A DNA stretch of 64,000 nucleotides from Candidatus Binatota bacterium (GTDB lineage: Bacteria; Desulfobacterota; Binatia; UBA1149): the NCBI GenBank assembly GCA_012960245.1, contig DUBO01000028.1, positions 1 to 64,000 on the forward strand, in the 5' to 3' direction. Positions within the stretch are counted from its first letter, which is position 1; every line of letters begins with the position of its first letter. Below the pieces are notes generated by a model. The model did not search any database and was not told the DNA's origin. It saw nothing but the letters and a program-made list of their open reading frames with translations. Both the position numbers and the translations under genes were made by a program. Positions 42,601 to 51,002 of the stretch are shown here, piece by piece.

Positions 42601-42981
42601 CTGGTTAAGGGCTGGTACACCAACAACTTCAGCTCGGGAAACTTTACGCCCTGGAGGCCGGAAAGTTGGGACAACGCCCCCGGTACCCCGGAAAACGAGG
42701 CTGATTTTTACGACAACGTGTACGCGGTGTCGTGCCGTGGCTGCCACGTGGCGCACTACTCTTTTGAAGACCCTTCGGACTTTCCCGGTTCAGCCCGGAT
42801 CTGCAAAGATGGAAACGGTGTGGCGGGCGGTTACGACCCGACCATGGCCCACGCCAAGCTCACCTACCAGAACTTCTGGCGCGAGGAGTTTCCCCAGGGT
42901 AACGCGCTGACATCTGCGCTGGAATCGCTGGAGGACTACTTCCAGCTCAAGAACAATGACCCGAGCTTCAGTTGTGACTGA
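39610..42981 (+). CDS. Large secreted Cys-rich, dihaem c-type cytochrome-like protein
   Basis: 1123 residues with a signal peptide (LPMLLATCLLATAVIAEPVSAG). The N-terminal third has two or more copies of a roughly 25-residue Cys module (SCQKTVSKSGRKYLSSVVKTLSKC, SCQKTLGKGTAKQLKNAIKGLGSRC). A carboxypeptidase-like/Ig-type beta region follows (ADATVLLVDPGSADTIL...), then an Asp-rich Ca-type segment (DPDCVDLDCDGALD). Two haem c motifs lie near the end: CMSCH (883-887) and CRGCH (1042-1046). ATG 39610 was chosen because GGAAGAAAG precedes it. Role in extracellular or periplasmic electron transfer is inferred; the family is unfamiliar. The 286 bases before it show no gene. Confidence 0.75.
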   Translation: MKLVLPARTSSHGDVRLPMLLATCLLATAVIAEPVSAGVLRPQQSCQKTVSKSGRKYLSSVVKTLSKCRESELSGKQTAACDEARTTGRLQKAADKLAAKISKGCGGLSTAELADPRPRGLAFGSLVSLLSGQQAEHERLARHLVDLVYGQPDPAQPAYGKEAMSCQKTLGKGTAKQLKNAIKGLGSRCADRVDRGGTVEGDAFRSVEGCLQTAADALASYAERGAAKISKRCDDQAVAGLRACGHAGGSAGQTMAGLTGCLFDRAVGVAASALELEHASGGSLVKGALGVADVAGEGDTLRAADATVLLVDPGSADTILVSGETDSSGQFSFNVQAYRSYRLCWEKEGQQSCAAEDFEATRGSLNLPDQDLTAPRGAGSTLVYGKVLRADGTACYRRYNGSDPTFRGGASLLAVTGGQVAARVEVGSDGSYMLLAPSAGDYIVVADCGDETSTAAVSAAGGSGVLREDLRMINAGPVPGSLVVTDSDGNLITDPLQVSEGDELFVQVDFGSATPGDLEYHWTVTRGEGEVLSPAGPGRSSQACIDPLLGDFAKWIPKGIGKIQQLVVSAKNNYGGLSSAAITFGPLDPSELFVYDPCLFELKDEDTLCGDGYNVSGGNNVPEPAGGRKEFLTEKYRGSSNSKNDACLYYNLVDPDCVDLDCDGALDPGSDPDGKCSRLTLGDWWTKNGFDPVTGLGTDVVSAWYLNSNDLGFGREMQCRVTSYSPYLLAKILTGASGLALPSSGRDADYPYPMAGDLYLDHTWLENLSLEAPDYVKLFRGFPATVACYVVNYTTDFCNNYPTNLAANADFAYEGQQQIEANPGVNPTHAYGTVAMEFSPVEGFGELGPVTKFYVYDGRTASGTRLGAANLDGCGAKSVPEVCMSCHGGSWPGDGNQGAELDAIIAGLTDNVNCELAGIGITTPGDIADPAWIKRRDLLAKITPDGDNYSSFLPFDPKTYVFPPGHLAVASEAEQEDNMRALNEMVKYTEPRLPIEELVKGWYTNNFSSGNFTPWRPESWDNAPGTPENEADFYDNVYAVSCRGCHVAHYSFEDPSDFPGSARICKDGNGVAGGYDPTMAHAKLTYQNFWREEFPQGNALTSALESLEDYFQLKNNDPSFSCD

Positions 42982-43172
42982 AATGTCGTCGCGGCGCTGG
43001 GCCTGGCCGTACTCTGCCCAGCCCGCCCTCGACGCGAGCATCGCGGCTTTCTCATCGGGTCGGATCCACCCTGTTGTTTTTTCTGCAGGTGGGTATTTAT
43101 TTTCGCAAAATGCGAGTGACGAAGGTATGCGAGGTGGCGATTGACGCGGACGGGGTGATGGCGAGCTGCTTT

Positions 43173-44951
43173 TCAGACTATCTCCTCGTCGCTGTCGCCC
43201 GGGGTGGAAATGGGCAGCGTGAGGGCGAAGCGCGCCCCTGCTGTTTGAAGATTCTCTCCGCTTATCTTGCCCCCGTGCGCCTCGACGATACGCTTTACTA
43301 TCGCGAGCCCCAGTCCCAGCCCGCCTTCGCGCTGACTGACGAAGGGCGTGAACAGGGCACCCAGCAGGTCGGGGGGTATGCCCGGGCCGTCGTCGGTCAC
43401 GGCAATCTCAAGCTCATCGCCCAGGCGGCGGGTGGAGATCAACACTGACGAACCAGGCGTACTTACCTGTAGCGAGTTCATGGTGAGGTTGAGCAGCACC
43501 TGGAACAGCTGCCCGGCATCGCACCTGGTCTCGGGCAACGACGGGGCCAGGTCGGCCGAAAGAGAGACCTTTCTCGCCCGCGCCTCGGTAGAAAGAAAAC
43601 CAGTGGCCCGTTCGACGATGGCGTTGATCGACGCGGGTGATTTTTTGAGCGGGGTGGGGCGCGCCAGGTTGAGCAGTTCATCCACAGTTAAATTCAGACG
43701 ATCGGATTCTCCCTGTATGAAACGAGAGAACTCCTGGGCCTCCTTGTCGTCTGCCTTCAGCGCCCGCCTTTCGAGCAGTTGCGCAGAGTTCTTTATGATG
43801 CCCAGGGGGGTACGGATTTCGTGCGCTATGCCGGCCGCAAGTTCCCCCAGGAAGGCGAGCTTGGATGATTGCACCAGTTCGTCGTGGGCGGCGGTCACGT
43901 TTTCGACCATGGCCTGAAAGGAACGGGCCAGCTCACCCACCTCGTCGTTGCTGTCCGGGTCGGGGACGGCCTCCAGTGTGCCTTCCCTGGCTATGCGCTG
44001 GGTGACCAGGGTAAGCTCCTTGATTGGCCGTGCGACGCTTTCGGCCAGGGCCCAGGCCATGGCTATGCCCAGTACGATGGCCGCCAGTACCAGCAGCACT
44101 ATGTAATTGCGCGCCCTGGTCAGGGGCAGGAAGGCCAGCTGTTCGGGCAGCGAAGCAACAACCGTCCAGTCCAGTCGTGGCAGTGCCCTGTAAGCCTGCA
44201 GGGGGAGTCGGCTCACGAGCAGTTCCTCTCCGGCCGGGTCAACAGCCGAATAGATCTGCTCATCGTCGTGCTCGTGTTTGCCGCCTTTGATCAGCTGATT
44301 CTCCCAGAGGGGAAGCGAGTCGCCGAGCAGGGCACGGTTTGAGCCAGCCAGTATCTCCAGGTCGGCGTTGAGCAGCAGTAGCTCCACCGGGGCTGAGTCT
44401 CTGCGCGGACGCACGATGGTGTCGAGCGCGGCGCGGTCCAGCATCGCCACGAGTAGCGCTCCATTTTTGCTCCCCAGCAGGGGGGAAGCGATGCCAACGT
44501 AAAAAGTTTGGTGCTCTTCGGACCATGCCACTGCCGGTCGCGGGCGTTGGTGGGCGTCCAGGAACCGTTTGCCCAGGCCGGGGTAAGTAAGGCCCCGATG
44601 CTCGGGCCAGCTCGACGCCAGGCAGACGTCGTTGCCGTCGAGTACCAGCACGTCAAGATACACGGCGTAGTTACGGGTCAGCTGCTCGAGAAAATGTGCC
44701 AACTCGGGTTGGTCCTCGGTGCGAGTGGAGTTAGTGAGTCCGAGGCTTGCCCAGGTCTTGACGTTCTGCAGTTGGCCGGCCAGCAGTTCCTGCAGGGCCG
44801 CCCGGGTAATGGCGGCCGAGTCCTTGAGCTGCAGCGACAGGACGGGGCGAAGCTCGGAGGTGACGCGCAGGCCAAGAAGTCCGTACAGCAGGGCGGATCC
44901 CACGAGCAGGCCCGCGGTGTAAGAAGCGATTCGAGTACGTATCGATCTCAT
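43173..44951 (-). CDS. HAMP-containing sensor histidine kinase
   Basis: A 592-residue membrane kinase. TM1 (residues about 12-30), a periplasmic sensor region of dCache type to about 280, TM2 (NYIVLLVLAAIVLGIAMAWAL), HAMP linker (ARPIKELTLVTQRIA), HisKA with the phospho-acceptor His377 (LAAGIAHEIRTPLGII) and HATPase (NSLQVSTPGS..DDGPGIPPDLL..GGLGLGLAIVKRIVEAHGG). It autophosphorylates and passes the phosphate to a response regulator, none of which is in the window. It is last in an operon with a porin-like and a phosphate-binding-like gene. Confidence 0.92.
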   Translation of the reverse strand: MRSIRTRIASYTAGLLVGSALLYGLLGLRVTSELRPVLSLQLKDSAAITRAALQELLAGQLQNVKTWASLGLTNSTRTEDQPELAHFLEQLTRNYAVYLDVLVLDGNDVCLASSWPEHRGLTYPGLGKRFLDAHQRPRPAVAWSEEHQTFYVGIASPLLGSKNGALLVAMLDRAALDTIVRPRRDSAPVELLLLNADLEILAGSNRALLGDSLPLWENQLIKGGKHEHDDEQIYSAVDPAGEELLVSRLPLQAYRALPRLDWTVVASLPEQLAFLPLTRARNYIVLLVLAAIVLGIAMAWALAESVARPIKELTLVTQRIAREGTLEAVPDPDSNDEVGELARSFQAMVENVTAAHDELVQSSKLAFLGELAAGIAHEIRTPLGIIKNSAQLLERRALKADDKEAQEFSRFIQGESDRLNLTVDELLNLARPTPLKKSPASINAIVERATGFLSTEARARKVSLSADLAPSLPETRCDAGQLFQVLLNLTMNSLQVSTPGSSVLISTRRLGDELEIAVTDDGPGIPPDLLGALFTPFVSQREGGLGLGLAIVKRIVEAHGGKISGENLQTAGARFALTLPISTPGDSDEEIV

Positions 44952-44960
44952 TAGATTATT

Positions 44961-45461
44961 TCAGTCGACAGTTCCCCGCCAGAGTTCGGCCAGGATCTTA
45001 ACACCGGGAAGGTCCCCGGTCGCTTCGGTCCACATGTAGCTTATTCCGCCGGGGTTGTTCCGCAGCATTATTGTGAGCTGATCGCGCTCATCCACGCGTC
45101 GAGGCAGCGTGCCACCGAAGTGAAACACCTGCGATATTACGTTTCGTTCGTAGCGGCGACGGGCCATGAACATTACCTTCTGCAGGAAGACCTCGTCGGC
45201 CATGGGCTCGGCCAGGTTACGCAGGGGCTCGAGCAGTTGGCCGTTGATTTTTACCGGCAGGCCCATCCACGCGTTACGCACCTGCTCGTTCGTGGGGGCC
45301 GTGATCTGACTTTCAGCAGCGGCCACCAGTACCAGCACGCGCTCTGCTCCCGAAGCCTGGGCGAAGCTGTGCGCTGGAACCAGCAGCGCCGGAACCCACA
45401 GCACCCCCAGCATCAGCAGGGGGAGCAGTAAACTTGTTTTCAGGGAAGCTGCGCGCTCCAC
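44961..45461 (-). CDS. Short PstS-like phosphate ABC substrate-binding family protein
   Basis: A 166-residue exported protein (hydrophobic LLLPLLMLGVLWVPALLVPAHS signal). LVLVAAAESQITAPTNEQVRNAWMGLPVKINGQLLEPL and the C-terminal NNPGGISYMWTEAT correspond to the short phosphate-binding-like proteins (about 150 residues) that are much smaller than PstS. GISYM matches the phosphate-family GIGY. It overlaps the upstream porin-like gene by 22 bases and ends 9 bases before the kinase gene, so it may be the ligand-binding partner of that kinase. Confidence 0.75.
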   Translation of the reverse strand: MERAASLKTSLLLPLLMLGVLWVPALLVPAHSFAQASGAERVLVLVAAAESQITAPTNEQVRNAWMGLPVKINGQLLEPLRNLAEPMADEVFLQKVMFMARRRYERNVISQVFHFGGTLPRRVDERDQLTIMLRNNPGGISYMWTEATGDLPGVKILAELWRGTVD

Positions 45462-46534
45462 TGCAACATGAACCTCCGCGAATGGGTGCCGAGACGGCGC
45501 AGATCGCCCACCTCGAGTTTAAAAGCTTGACGGTCAGAAAAGTCCCAGCGAAGTCCAGCCAGGTAGCCCTCGGTCACGAAATCGGGAAAGTTGGCCAGGT
45601 AGGGTGATTCGCTGGCGTTCGATGCCAGCTCGGCCCGCGCGTAAGTCGTCCAGTCTGAGCCCGGGCTGTACTCCGCCTGCAGGTAGCCGCTGGTGAAGTG
45701 GGAGTTGATGATAAACTGCCCATCTCTGCTCTTGTCTTCCACGTAAAACAACGCGCCGCTCAGCAGCAAGGCATCGAGTTCGAGCATGAGATTGCCGCCG
45801 TACACGGTGAGACGCAGGTCCCCTCCCACGCTGTCGTCCCGCTCGGCGTCCCAGTAACCGGCAAACAGGCCCACTCCCGACAAGTCCCGCTTGCTGCGCC
45901 TGAGGGTCACTGTGACCGCCGCCGCCAGGTCTCGGTCTCCGTCGCTCGGGTCGAGCAGGTCGTAGGGTTCGAGCTCGCCGGCCTCCAGTTTCGGTCCCAA
46001 GCCCGCCCCTGCCTCCCAGGAGAGGCTGGCCCCGTGCACGGGAAGGTCGCCCTGGGCCAGGACACCGGTTATATGCATAGGCAGCGCACCGCCCTTGTCT
46101 TCAAACTCGATTATACCCGGCCTGCTGATACTGGTCTGCAGCCAGGTGCCGTGGTGAAACGCGGTGTTCCAGTAGCCGAGTGGGGCGAGAAAGCGTCCGC
46201 CCCACACGCTTGTTCCCGGGGTTAATTGCTTGCCCACCATCAGGCGTTCGAGCTCCTGCTCGTATTTGTCAAAAAACAGCTCGGCCAGTAAGCGCAGCTT
46301 TCCGTAGTCGCGGGAAAAAAACAGGTCCACGCCCGGGTTGGCGGTAAACGTATCCTCGTCGCCGGAGGCACCGTTGAGCTTGGTCACGGTCAGGTCCGGG
46401 AATACGAGCAATCCCCCTGGCAGCTTTAAGCCCGATTCTTCGGCCGGCGCCGTAGCGGCCACGGCGGTGATCATGAGCGCAGCCAGTAGTGGCGCGAGCA
46501 CAAGGCCTCGACGATTGTTTGAAACGACAGTCAT
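45440..46534 (-). CDS. Outer-membrane beta-barrel (porin-like) protein
   Basis: 364 residues with a signal peptide (LVLAPLLAALMITAVAATAPAEE). The mature part is a run of amphipathic beta-strands with aromatic girdles (VDLFFSRDYGKLRLLAELFFDKYEQEL, LMLELDALLLSGALFYVEDK, FMLQWSAQL), as in outer-membrane porins and channel proteins. GGAGGAA lies 7 bases before the ATG. It leads a three-gene operon with a phosphate-binding-like protein and a sensor kinase. Substrate is unknown; phosphate or an anionic compound is suggested only by the neighbour. Confidence 0.75.
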   Translation of the reverse strand: MTVVSNNRRGLVLAPLLAALMITAVAATAPAEESGLKLPGGLLVFPDLTVTKLNGASGDEDTFTANPGVDLFFSRDYGKLRLLAELFFDKYEQELERLMVGKQLTPGTSVWGGRFLAPLGYWNTAFHHGTWLQTSISRPGIIEFEDKGGALPMHITGVLAQGDLPVHGASLSWEAGAGLGPKLEAGELEPYDLLDPSDGDRDLAAAVTVTLRRSKRDLSGVGLFAGYWDAERDDSVGGDLRLTVYGGNLMLELDALLLSGALFYVEDKSRDGQFIINSHFTSGYLQAEYSPGSDWTTYARAELASNASESPYLANFPDFVTEGYLAGLRWDFSDRQAFKLEVGDLRRLGTHSRRFMLQWSAQLP

Positions 46535-46671
46535 GCAAATTCCTCCGTTTGCTGGTTGTGTCAGCCCGGTTGCGGATCTCTCGAGGCCCTTAGCCAGGAA
46601 AGCAACCCTCCCATTGTAGCCCAGGTTTGCCGACGGCGGTGGCTCTTATCAGCGGGGAGTGGGCCGGGCGA

Positions 46672-47700
46672 TCAGCCTTCGGTCGTGAGCAGGATCTTGC
46701 CCACGTGCAGGCCTTCTTCCATGTGGGCGTGGGCGGCGGCGGCCTCGGCGAGGGGGAACACCGAGTCGACAACGGGTGCGACCGCACCCGATTCCAACAA
46801 CGGCCACACCTCGGTTGCCAAGGCGTTTGCTATGCGTATTTTCTCTTCGCTGCTACGCACTCTCAGCGTTGAGCCGGTGATGACCTGGCGCTTGAGCATG
46901 AGCCTGAGCAGGTCCACCTCCACCCGCGACCCACGCAGGAAGGCGATTATCGACATGCGGCCGCTCTCGGCCAGGCAGGCCAGGTTGCGCTCGACGTAGT
47001 CGCCGCCGACCATATCGAGTATCACGTCGACGCCGCGTCGATTGGTGGCGGCGGTAATTTTTTCGACGAAATCGTCGTCGTTGTAATTGATCGCCAGCTC
47101 GGCGCCGAGCTCGAGGCAGCGCGCGCATCTCTCGTCGCTGCCGGCGGTGGTAAACACGCGGTGCCCACGCGCCGCGCCCAGCTGTATGGCTGTGGTGCCG
47201 ATGCCGCTCGCGCCGCCGTGCACGAGCAGGCTCTCACCGGGGGCAAGGGCCGCGCGGTCGAAGACGTTGTACCAGACCGTGAACAGCGCTTCGGGCAGGC
47301 CGGCGCCGTCGACCGGGTCTATGGTGCTCGGCAAGGGCAGCACGCTGCCCTCGTGCGCCGTGGCGTACTCGGCGTAGCCGCCACCGTTGAGCAGGGCCAC
47401 GACCTGTTCGCCGCCCTTGTAGCGACTCACGCCCTGTCCCACGGCGGCCACGGTTCCCGACACTTCGAGGCCCGGCCAGTCGGGAGCATCGGCGGGCGCA
47501 GGGTAAAGACCCATTCGTTGCAGCGTGTCGGGACGGTTCACCCCGGCAGCCGTAACGCGGATGAGCACCTGGCCGGTGTCAGCCTGCGGCGTGGGCAGTT
47601 CGGCTGGCACCAGCACCTCGGGGCCGCCGGGCTCGCGGATGACCACGGCCTGCATCGTGTCGGGCAGCTGTTGATCGGTCGTGGTGGTGTTACTCGCCAA
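46672..47700 (-). CDS. NAD(P)H:quinone oxidoreductase (zinc-free MDR, PIG3-like)
   Basis: A 342-residue medium-chain reductase. MQAVVIREPGGPEVL begins the GroES-like domain; AAGVNRPDTLQRMGLYPAP and the Rossmann motif LLVHGGASGIGTTAIQLGAARGHRVF are typical of the quinone oxidoreductase/PIG3 group, which lacks catalytic zinc. It reduces quinones with NADPH. The open frame starts at TTG 47700, 10 bases after the cyclophilin stop; ATG 47655 is an equally likely start. It is cotranscribed with the cyclophilin gene. Confidence 0.9.
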   Translation of the reverse strand: MASNTTTTDQQLPDTMQAVVIREPGGPEVLVPAELPTPQADTGQVLIRVTAAGVNRPDTLQRMGLYPAPADAPDWPGLEVSGTVAAVGQGVSRYKGGEQVVALLNGGGYAEYATAHEGSVLPLPSTIDPVDGAGLPEALFTVWYNVFDRAALAPGESLLVHGGASGIGTTAIQLGAARGHRVFTTAGSDERCARCLELGAELAINYNDDDFVEKITAATNRRGVDVILDMVGGDYVERNLACLAESGRMSIIAFLRGSRVEVDLLRLMLKRQVITGSTLRVRSSEEKIRIANALATEVWPLLESGAVAPVVDSVFPLAEAAAAHAHMEEGLHVGKILLTTEG

Positions 47701-47710
47701 GGGCCGGTTG

Positions 47711-48304
47711 TCAGCCTAGAGCGACGGTGGCTTTTTCTATGAACAGCCGCTCGGTAGTTTCCCCGCTACCGCTGCCGCGTTGTTCGAGTCCGCCCAGCGT
47801 GGTCATGCCATCTACGACTTCGCCAAAAATAGTATGGGCGTCGTCGAGGTGGGGAGTGGGTACAAAGGTGATGAAGAACTGGCTGCCGTCGGTGCCCGGT
47901 CCAGCGTTGGCCATGCTGAGAAGGCCCGGCCTGTCGTGACGCTCGTCGGCGGAGAACTCGCCGTCGTACTGGTAACCCGGGCCGCCGAAGCCTTGGCCCA
48001 GCGGGTCGCCGCCCTGGGCCATGAAGCCGCTTATTACACGGTGAAAAACCACGTCGTCGTAGAAACCCAGGCGCGTAAGAAAGAGCGTGCTCGACACGTG
48101 CATGGGTGCCACGTCGGGCATCAGCCGGATGACCAGCTCGCCGATGTTGGTCGCCAGCGTCCAGGTGAGCTGGCAACCGGGCTCAAACTGCAGGCAGTCG
48201 GGCCTGGACAGATTAGTTTTCCAGTCCGCCTGCGTGGTGTCGATTGATTGCGCCTCTATGTAGGCGTCGATGGCTGCGATGGGGTCGTTGCTGGGGGTGC
48301 TCAC
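47711..48304 (-). CDS. Cyclophilin-type peptidyl-prolyl cis-trans isomerase
   Basis: A 197-residue cyclophilin. The central FHRVISGFMAQGGDPLGQGFGGPGY stretch and SMANAGPGTDGSQFFIT are the cyclophilin active-site signature (Arg, Phe, Gln in the core). A 50-residue N-terminal helical extension precedes it. The start is taken as GTG 48304, because AAGGAG lies 9 bases ahead. No signal peptide is seen, so it is cytoplasmic and assists protein folding. Confidence 0.9.
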   Translation of the reverse strand: MSTPSNDPIAAIDAYIEAQSIDTTQADWKTNLSRPDCLQFEPGCQLTWTLATNIGELVIRLMPDVAPMHVSSTLFLTRLGFYDDVVFHRVISGFMAQGGDPLGQGFGGPGYQYDGEFSADERHDRPGLLSMANAGPGTDGSQFFITFVPTPHLDDAHTIFGEVVDGMTTLGGLEQRGSGSGETTERLFIEKATVALG

Positions 48305-48457
48305 TGCTTGTTGCTCCTTATTTATATCCGGATCCCGCTGTAAGCCGCGTATGCTGCCAGTGCCACGCGGAGAATGCACCCCTGGGGGGAGGGGTGCCGG
48401 TGCCGCCCGCCCCGCTCTTGACTCGGTCGCCCGTGGGCAGGAACTTCGGGGCCCACA

Positions 48458-49795
48458 GTGTCCTTACTGCGCAGCATCATAGCCCCCGGGGTGTCGGCCC
48501 TGCTCACCAGCCATCGTACGCAGCATCTCCTGCGCCGGCGGTCCGAGCTCGCACGGCGACTGTTCGGCCGCCCCCATCGCGTAGATTATTTTCACCAGGT
48601 CGATGACCCTTACTCGGCCCTGACGGCCCAGCTGCTCGAGCGGTTCGCCGCGCGCTACCAGGTGGAACTCGCCTGTCACATCGTGCGCCCACCCCGCGCG
48701 GCTGCGGCACCCGAGCCGCGAATGCTCCAGGACTACTCGCTGGCCGACGCCCTGGCAGTAGCCGGGGAGTTGGGCCTGCGTTTCGAGGCGCTCGGGGGAC
48801 GCCCTTCGGACAGCTCGCTTCTCCTTGCCACGCGGGCACTGGCGGCGGCTGTAGAAACAGGGACGATGCCCGGCGTGGCAGCATCGGTAAGCTCGGCCTT
48901 GTGGGGTGGCGACCGGCAGGCGCTGGAGCGGTCGACCTCTGCGCTGTTGCAGGCCGCGCCTGATGACCAGCGGGTCGAAAATCTGCTCGACGAGGGTGAC
49001 CGCCTGCGCGGCAAACACGGGCATTATCTTGGAGCGACCTTCTACTACGCGGGCGAGTGGTACTGGGGTGTGGACAGGCTGCACTATCTTGAGCAGCGCC
49101 TCGGCGACCTGGGCCTGCGCCGGAGCTTGCCCGACGGCGGCGCTCAAGGCCAGTCACTCGTGGAGCCTGTGCTTGTCGCGGCGCCGGCCGGCAGCGGCGA
49201 GGGGTTCGTGCTCGAATACTTCGCTTCGCTGCGTAGCCCCTACACCGCGATAGTTACGCCGAGGGTTTTTGAATTTGCCGAGCGCAGCGGGGTCGAGCTG
49301 CGCGTGCGCCCGGTGCTGCCCATGGTGATGCGCGGACTGGCCGTGCCCAGGGCCAAGCGCATGTACATACTGCTCGACACCGCGCGAGAGGCCAGGCGGG
49401 CAGGGGTGCCGTTCGGCCGCGTGAGCGATCCGCTTGGTCGTCCGGTCGAGAGAGCGCTGTCGCTGCATGACTGGGCCCGCGGGCAGGGTCGTGAGCGCGA
49501 GTACCTGCTGGCCTTCTACGACCTGGTGTGGGCCCACGGGATCGACGCCGGAAGCGACGCGGGCCTGCGGCAGATAGTGCAGCGAGCCGGCCTGGACTGG
49601 AGCAGCGCCTGCGCCGTTGTTGACAACGACGACTGGCGCGGCGAGGTCGAGCAGAACCGGGTGGACATGATGGCAGCGGGTTGCTGGGGTGTGCCCAGCT
49701 TCAGGCTTTCGGGGCCGGGGCTCGGCGAGCCACTGGTGACCTGGGGCCAGGATAGGCTGTGGCTGATAGAGCGGGCGCTGACAGGTCTTTCCTAG
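48458..49795 (+). CDS. Tandem DsbA-like (HCCA isomerase-type) protein
   Basis: A 445-residue protein with two thioredoxin-like halves of the 2-hydroxychromene-2-carboxylate isomerase/DsbA family. First: VDYFHQVDDPYSALTAQLLERFAARY; second: VLEYFASLRSPYTAIVTPRVFEFAERSGVELRVRPVL, ending with the cis-Pro region AAGCWGVPSFRL. No CxxC active site is present, so it is not a disulfide oxidase; glutathione-dependent isomerisation is the family's other activity. It starts at GTG 48458 and overlaps the convergent gene at 49792 by 4 bases. Confidence 0.8.
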   Translation: MSLLRSIIAPGVSALLTSHRTQHLLRRRSELARRLFGRPHRVDYFHQVDDPYSALTAQLLERFAARYQVELACHIVRPPRAAAAPEPRMLQDYSLADALAVAGELGLRFEALGGRPSDSSLLLATRALAAAVETGTMPGVAASVSSALWGGDRQALERSTSALLQAAPDDQRVENLLDEGDRLRGKHGHYLGATFYYAGEWYWGVDRLHYLEQRLGDLGLRRSLPDGGAQGQSLVEPVLVAAPAGSGEGFVLEYFASLRSPYTAIVTPRVFEFAERSGVELRVRPVLPMVMRGLAVPRAKRMYILLDTAREARRAGVPFGRVSDPLGRPVERALSLHDWARGQGREREYLLAFYDLVWAHGIDAGSDAGLRQIVQRAGLDWSSACAVVDNDDWRGEVEQNRVDMMAAGCWGVPSFRLSGPGLGEPLVTWGQDRLWLIERALTGLS

Positions 49796-50916
49796 GCGCC
49801 GTCGAGCAGCTCCTTGAAGCCCGAGGGATCGTGGCGTCCAAAGCAGATGGTCTCCAGCGTGCCTATGCCTTCGAGATCGCCCAGGCGGGCACGGCAGATG
49901 TTGTGAACGTGGATGTGCTTGTAGTCGAGCAGGTCCATGTCGTCCAGGCTCCATGACTCGCCGGCGATCACCTCCTCACCCTTCCAGATGGCGTGCCCCC
50001 ACTCGGGATGCTGGTAGCCGATGCCGAGCAGGTGCAGCCGTATCATGGGCTCGAGTTCTATGTGCAGGCTCTCGCCGCTGGGACGCAGGAGGTCGAACTC
50101 GGCTCGCTCCGGGCAGCGGGTGCCGGGCTTCCAGTGTATGCGGTGGCTAGTGGTCTGTATGAGCTCGGTGCCGGGGTCATCGCCGCTGGGAATGTCATCG
50201 GGCGAATCGTAGACGGGTAGCAGGTGCGCGCTCAGCTGCGTGGCGGTGCCGTCGCGGTCTTCGAAGGTGCCGAACTGGCTTGAAAACTCGTCAAACATTA
50301 ACGGGCACCAGACCCAGTACACACCGGGTTCGGTGGTGAGCTTGCCGGGTGCGCCGGCCTCGGGCTCGCCTACCGGGCGCACGCCCCAGCTCCTGTCGCG
50401 GGTGCCCGGCCAGCGCGCCGGGTCCACGTCCACGCGTGTGCCACTCGCCGAGACATGCCCCTTCCAGTTTCCCATCTGCGTGTAGCGGGTCGTGTTCATG
50501 ATGAGCCGGCCGTCGTCGTACATCACGTTGCGGGGTTCCTGGTGGGGAGCCGTGCGAGCCACGAAAGTGAGGTCGGCCGAAATGCCGGTCTCGTTGTCGG
50601 CCAGCCGCACGCGCACTTGTCGCAGGGCTTCGACTATTTCGATGCTGAGCGGGCCTACATTCATTTCCGCGCGCTCGTGCGGGGCGCGACGCGATGCGTG
50701 GAAGGCGTGCTGGCGGCCGTCGAGGACCACGGTAAGGTGTGCGTCCATCACCAGCCGGTTGGGGTACAGGCCAAATCCGACCTCGAAGGTGCAGTCGCCG
50801 TCGCGCGAGTAGCCGTTGAACCAGTAGCGGTCGTAGAAGTTGCGATCACTGGGGCCGGGCTGGGTCACCGGCTCGGCCGTTTGGTGGATCATGTACTCGT
50901 CGAACTGTGTGATCAT
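49792..50916 (-). CDS. Hypothetical protein of the CrtC/AttH-like beta-barrel type
   Basis: A 374-residue soluble protein, without signal peptide or helices that stand out. Repeated beta-strands and the DRSWGVRP motif are reminiscent of the DUF7064/7065 and CrtC/AttH lipocalin-like families, which bind or modify carotenoid and isoprenoid chains. Other conserved-looking parts are WCPLMFDEFSSQFGTF and YKHIHVHNICRARL. ATG 50916 is preferred (MITQFDEYMIHQ) to 50931. It is convergent with the DsbA-like gene and divergent from the ligase gene. Function unknown. Confidence 0.6.
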   Translation of the reverse strand: MITQFDEYMIHQTAEPVTQPGPSDRNFYDRYWFNGYSRDGDCTFEVGFGLYPNRLVMDAHLTVVLDGRQHAFHASRRAPHERAEMNVGPLSIEIVEALRQVRVRLADNETGISADLTFVARTAPHQEPRNVMYDDGRLIMNTTRYTQMGNWKGHVSASGTRVDVDPARWPGTRDRSWGVRPVGEPEAGAPGKLTTEPGVYWVWCPLMFDEFSSQFGTFEDRDGTATQLSAHLLPVYDSPDDIPSGDDPGTELIQTTSHRIHWKPGTRCPERAEFDLLRPSGESLHIELEPMIRLHLLGIGYQHPEWGHAIWKGEEVIAGESWSLDDMDLLDYKHIHVHNICRARLGDLEGIGTLETICFGRHDPSGFKELLDGA

Positions 50917-51002
50917 AGGCCTGTGTAGCACCGTGCTCGCCCTAATGGGAAGAGGCTCGTGGCCCCGCGGCGGTATTGCATACTGGTTGACAGGGGCCCG
51001 GG

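Noticed and set aside
43103-43115. TCGCA-AAA-TGCGA hairpin as terminator between the convergent cytochrome and kinase genes
   Set aside because: Only 5 base pairs and no T-run after it on either strand.
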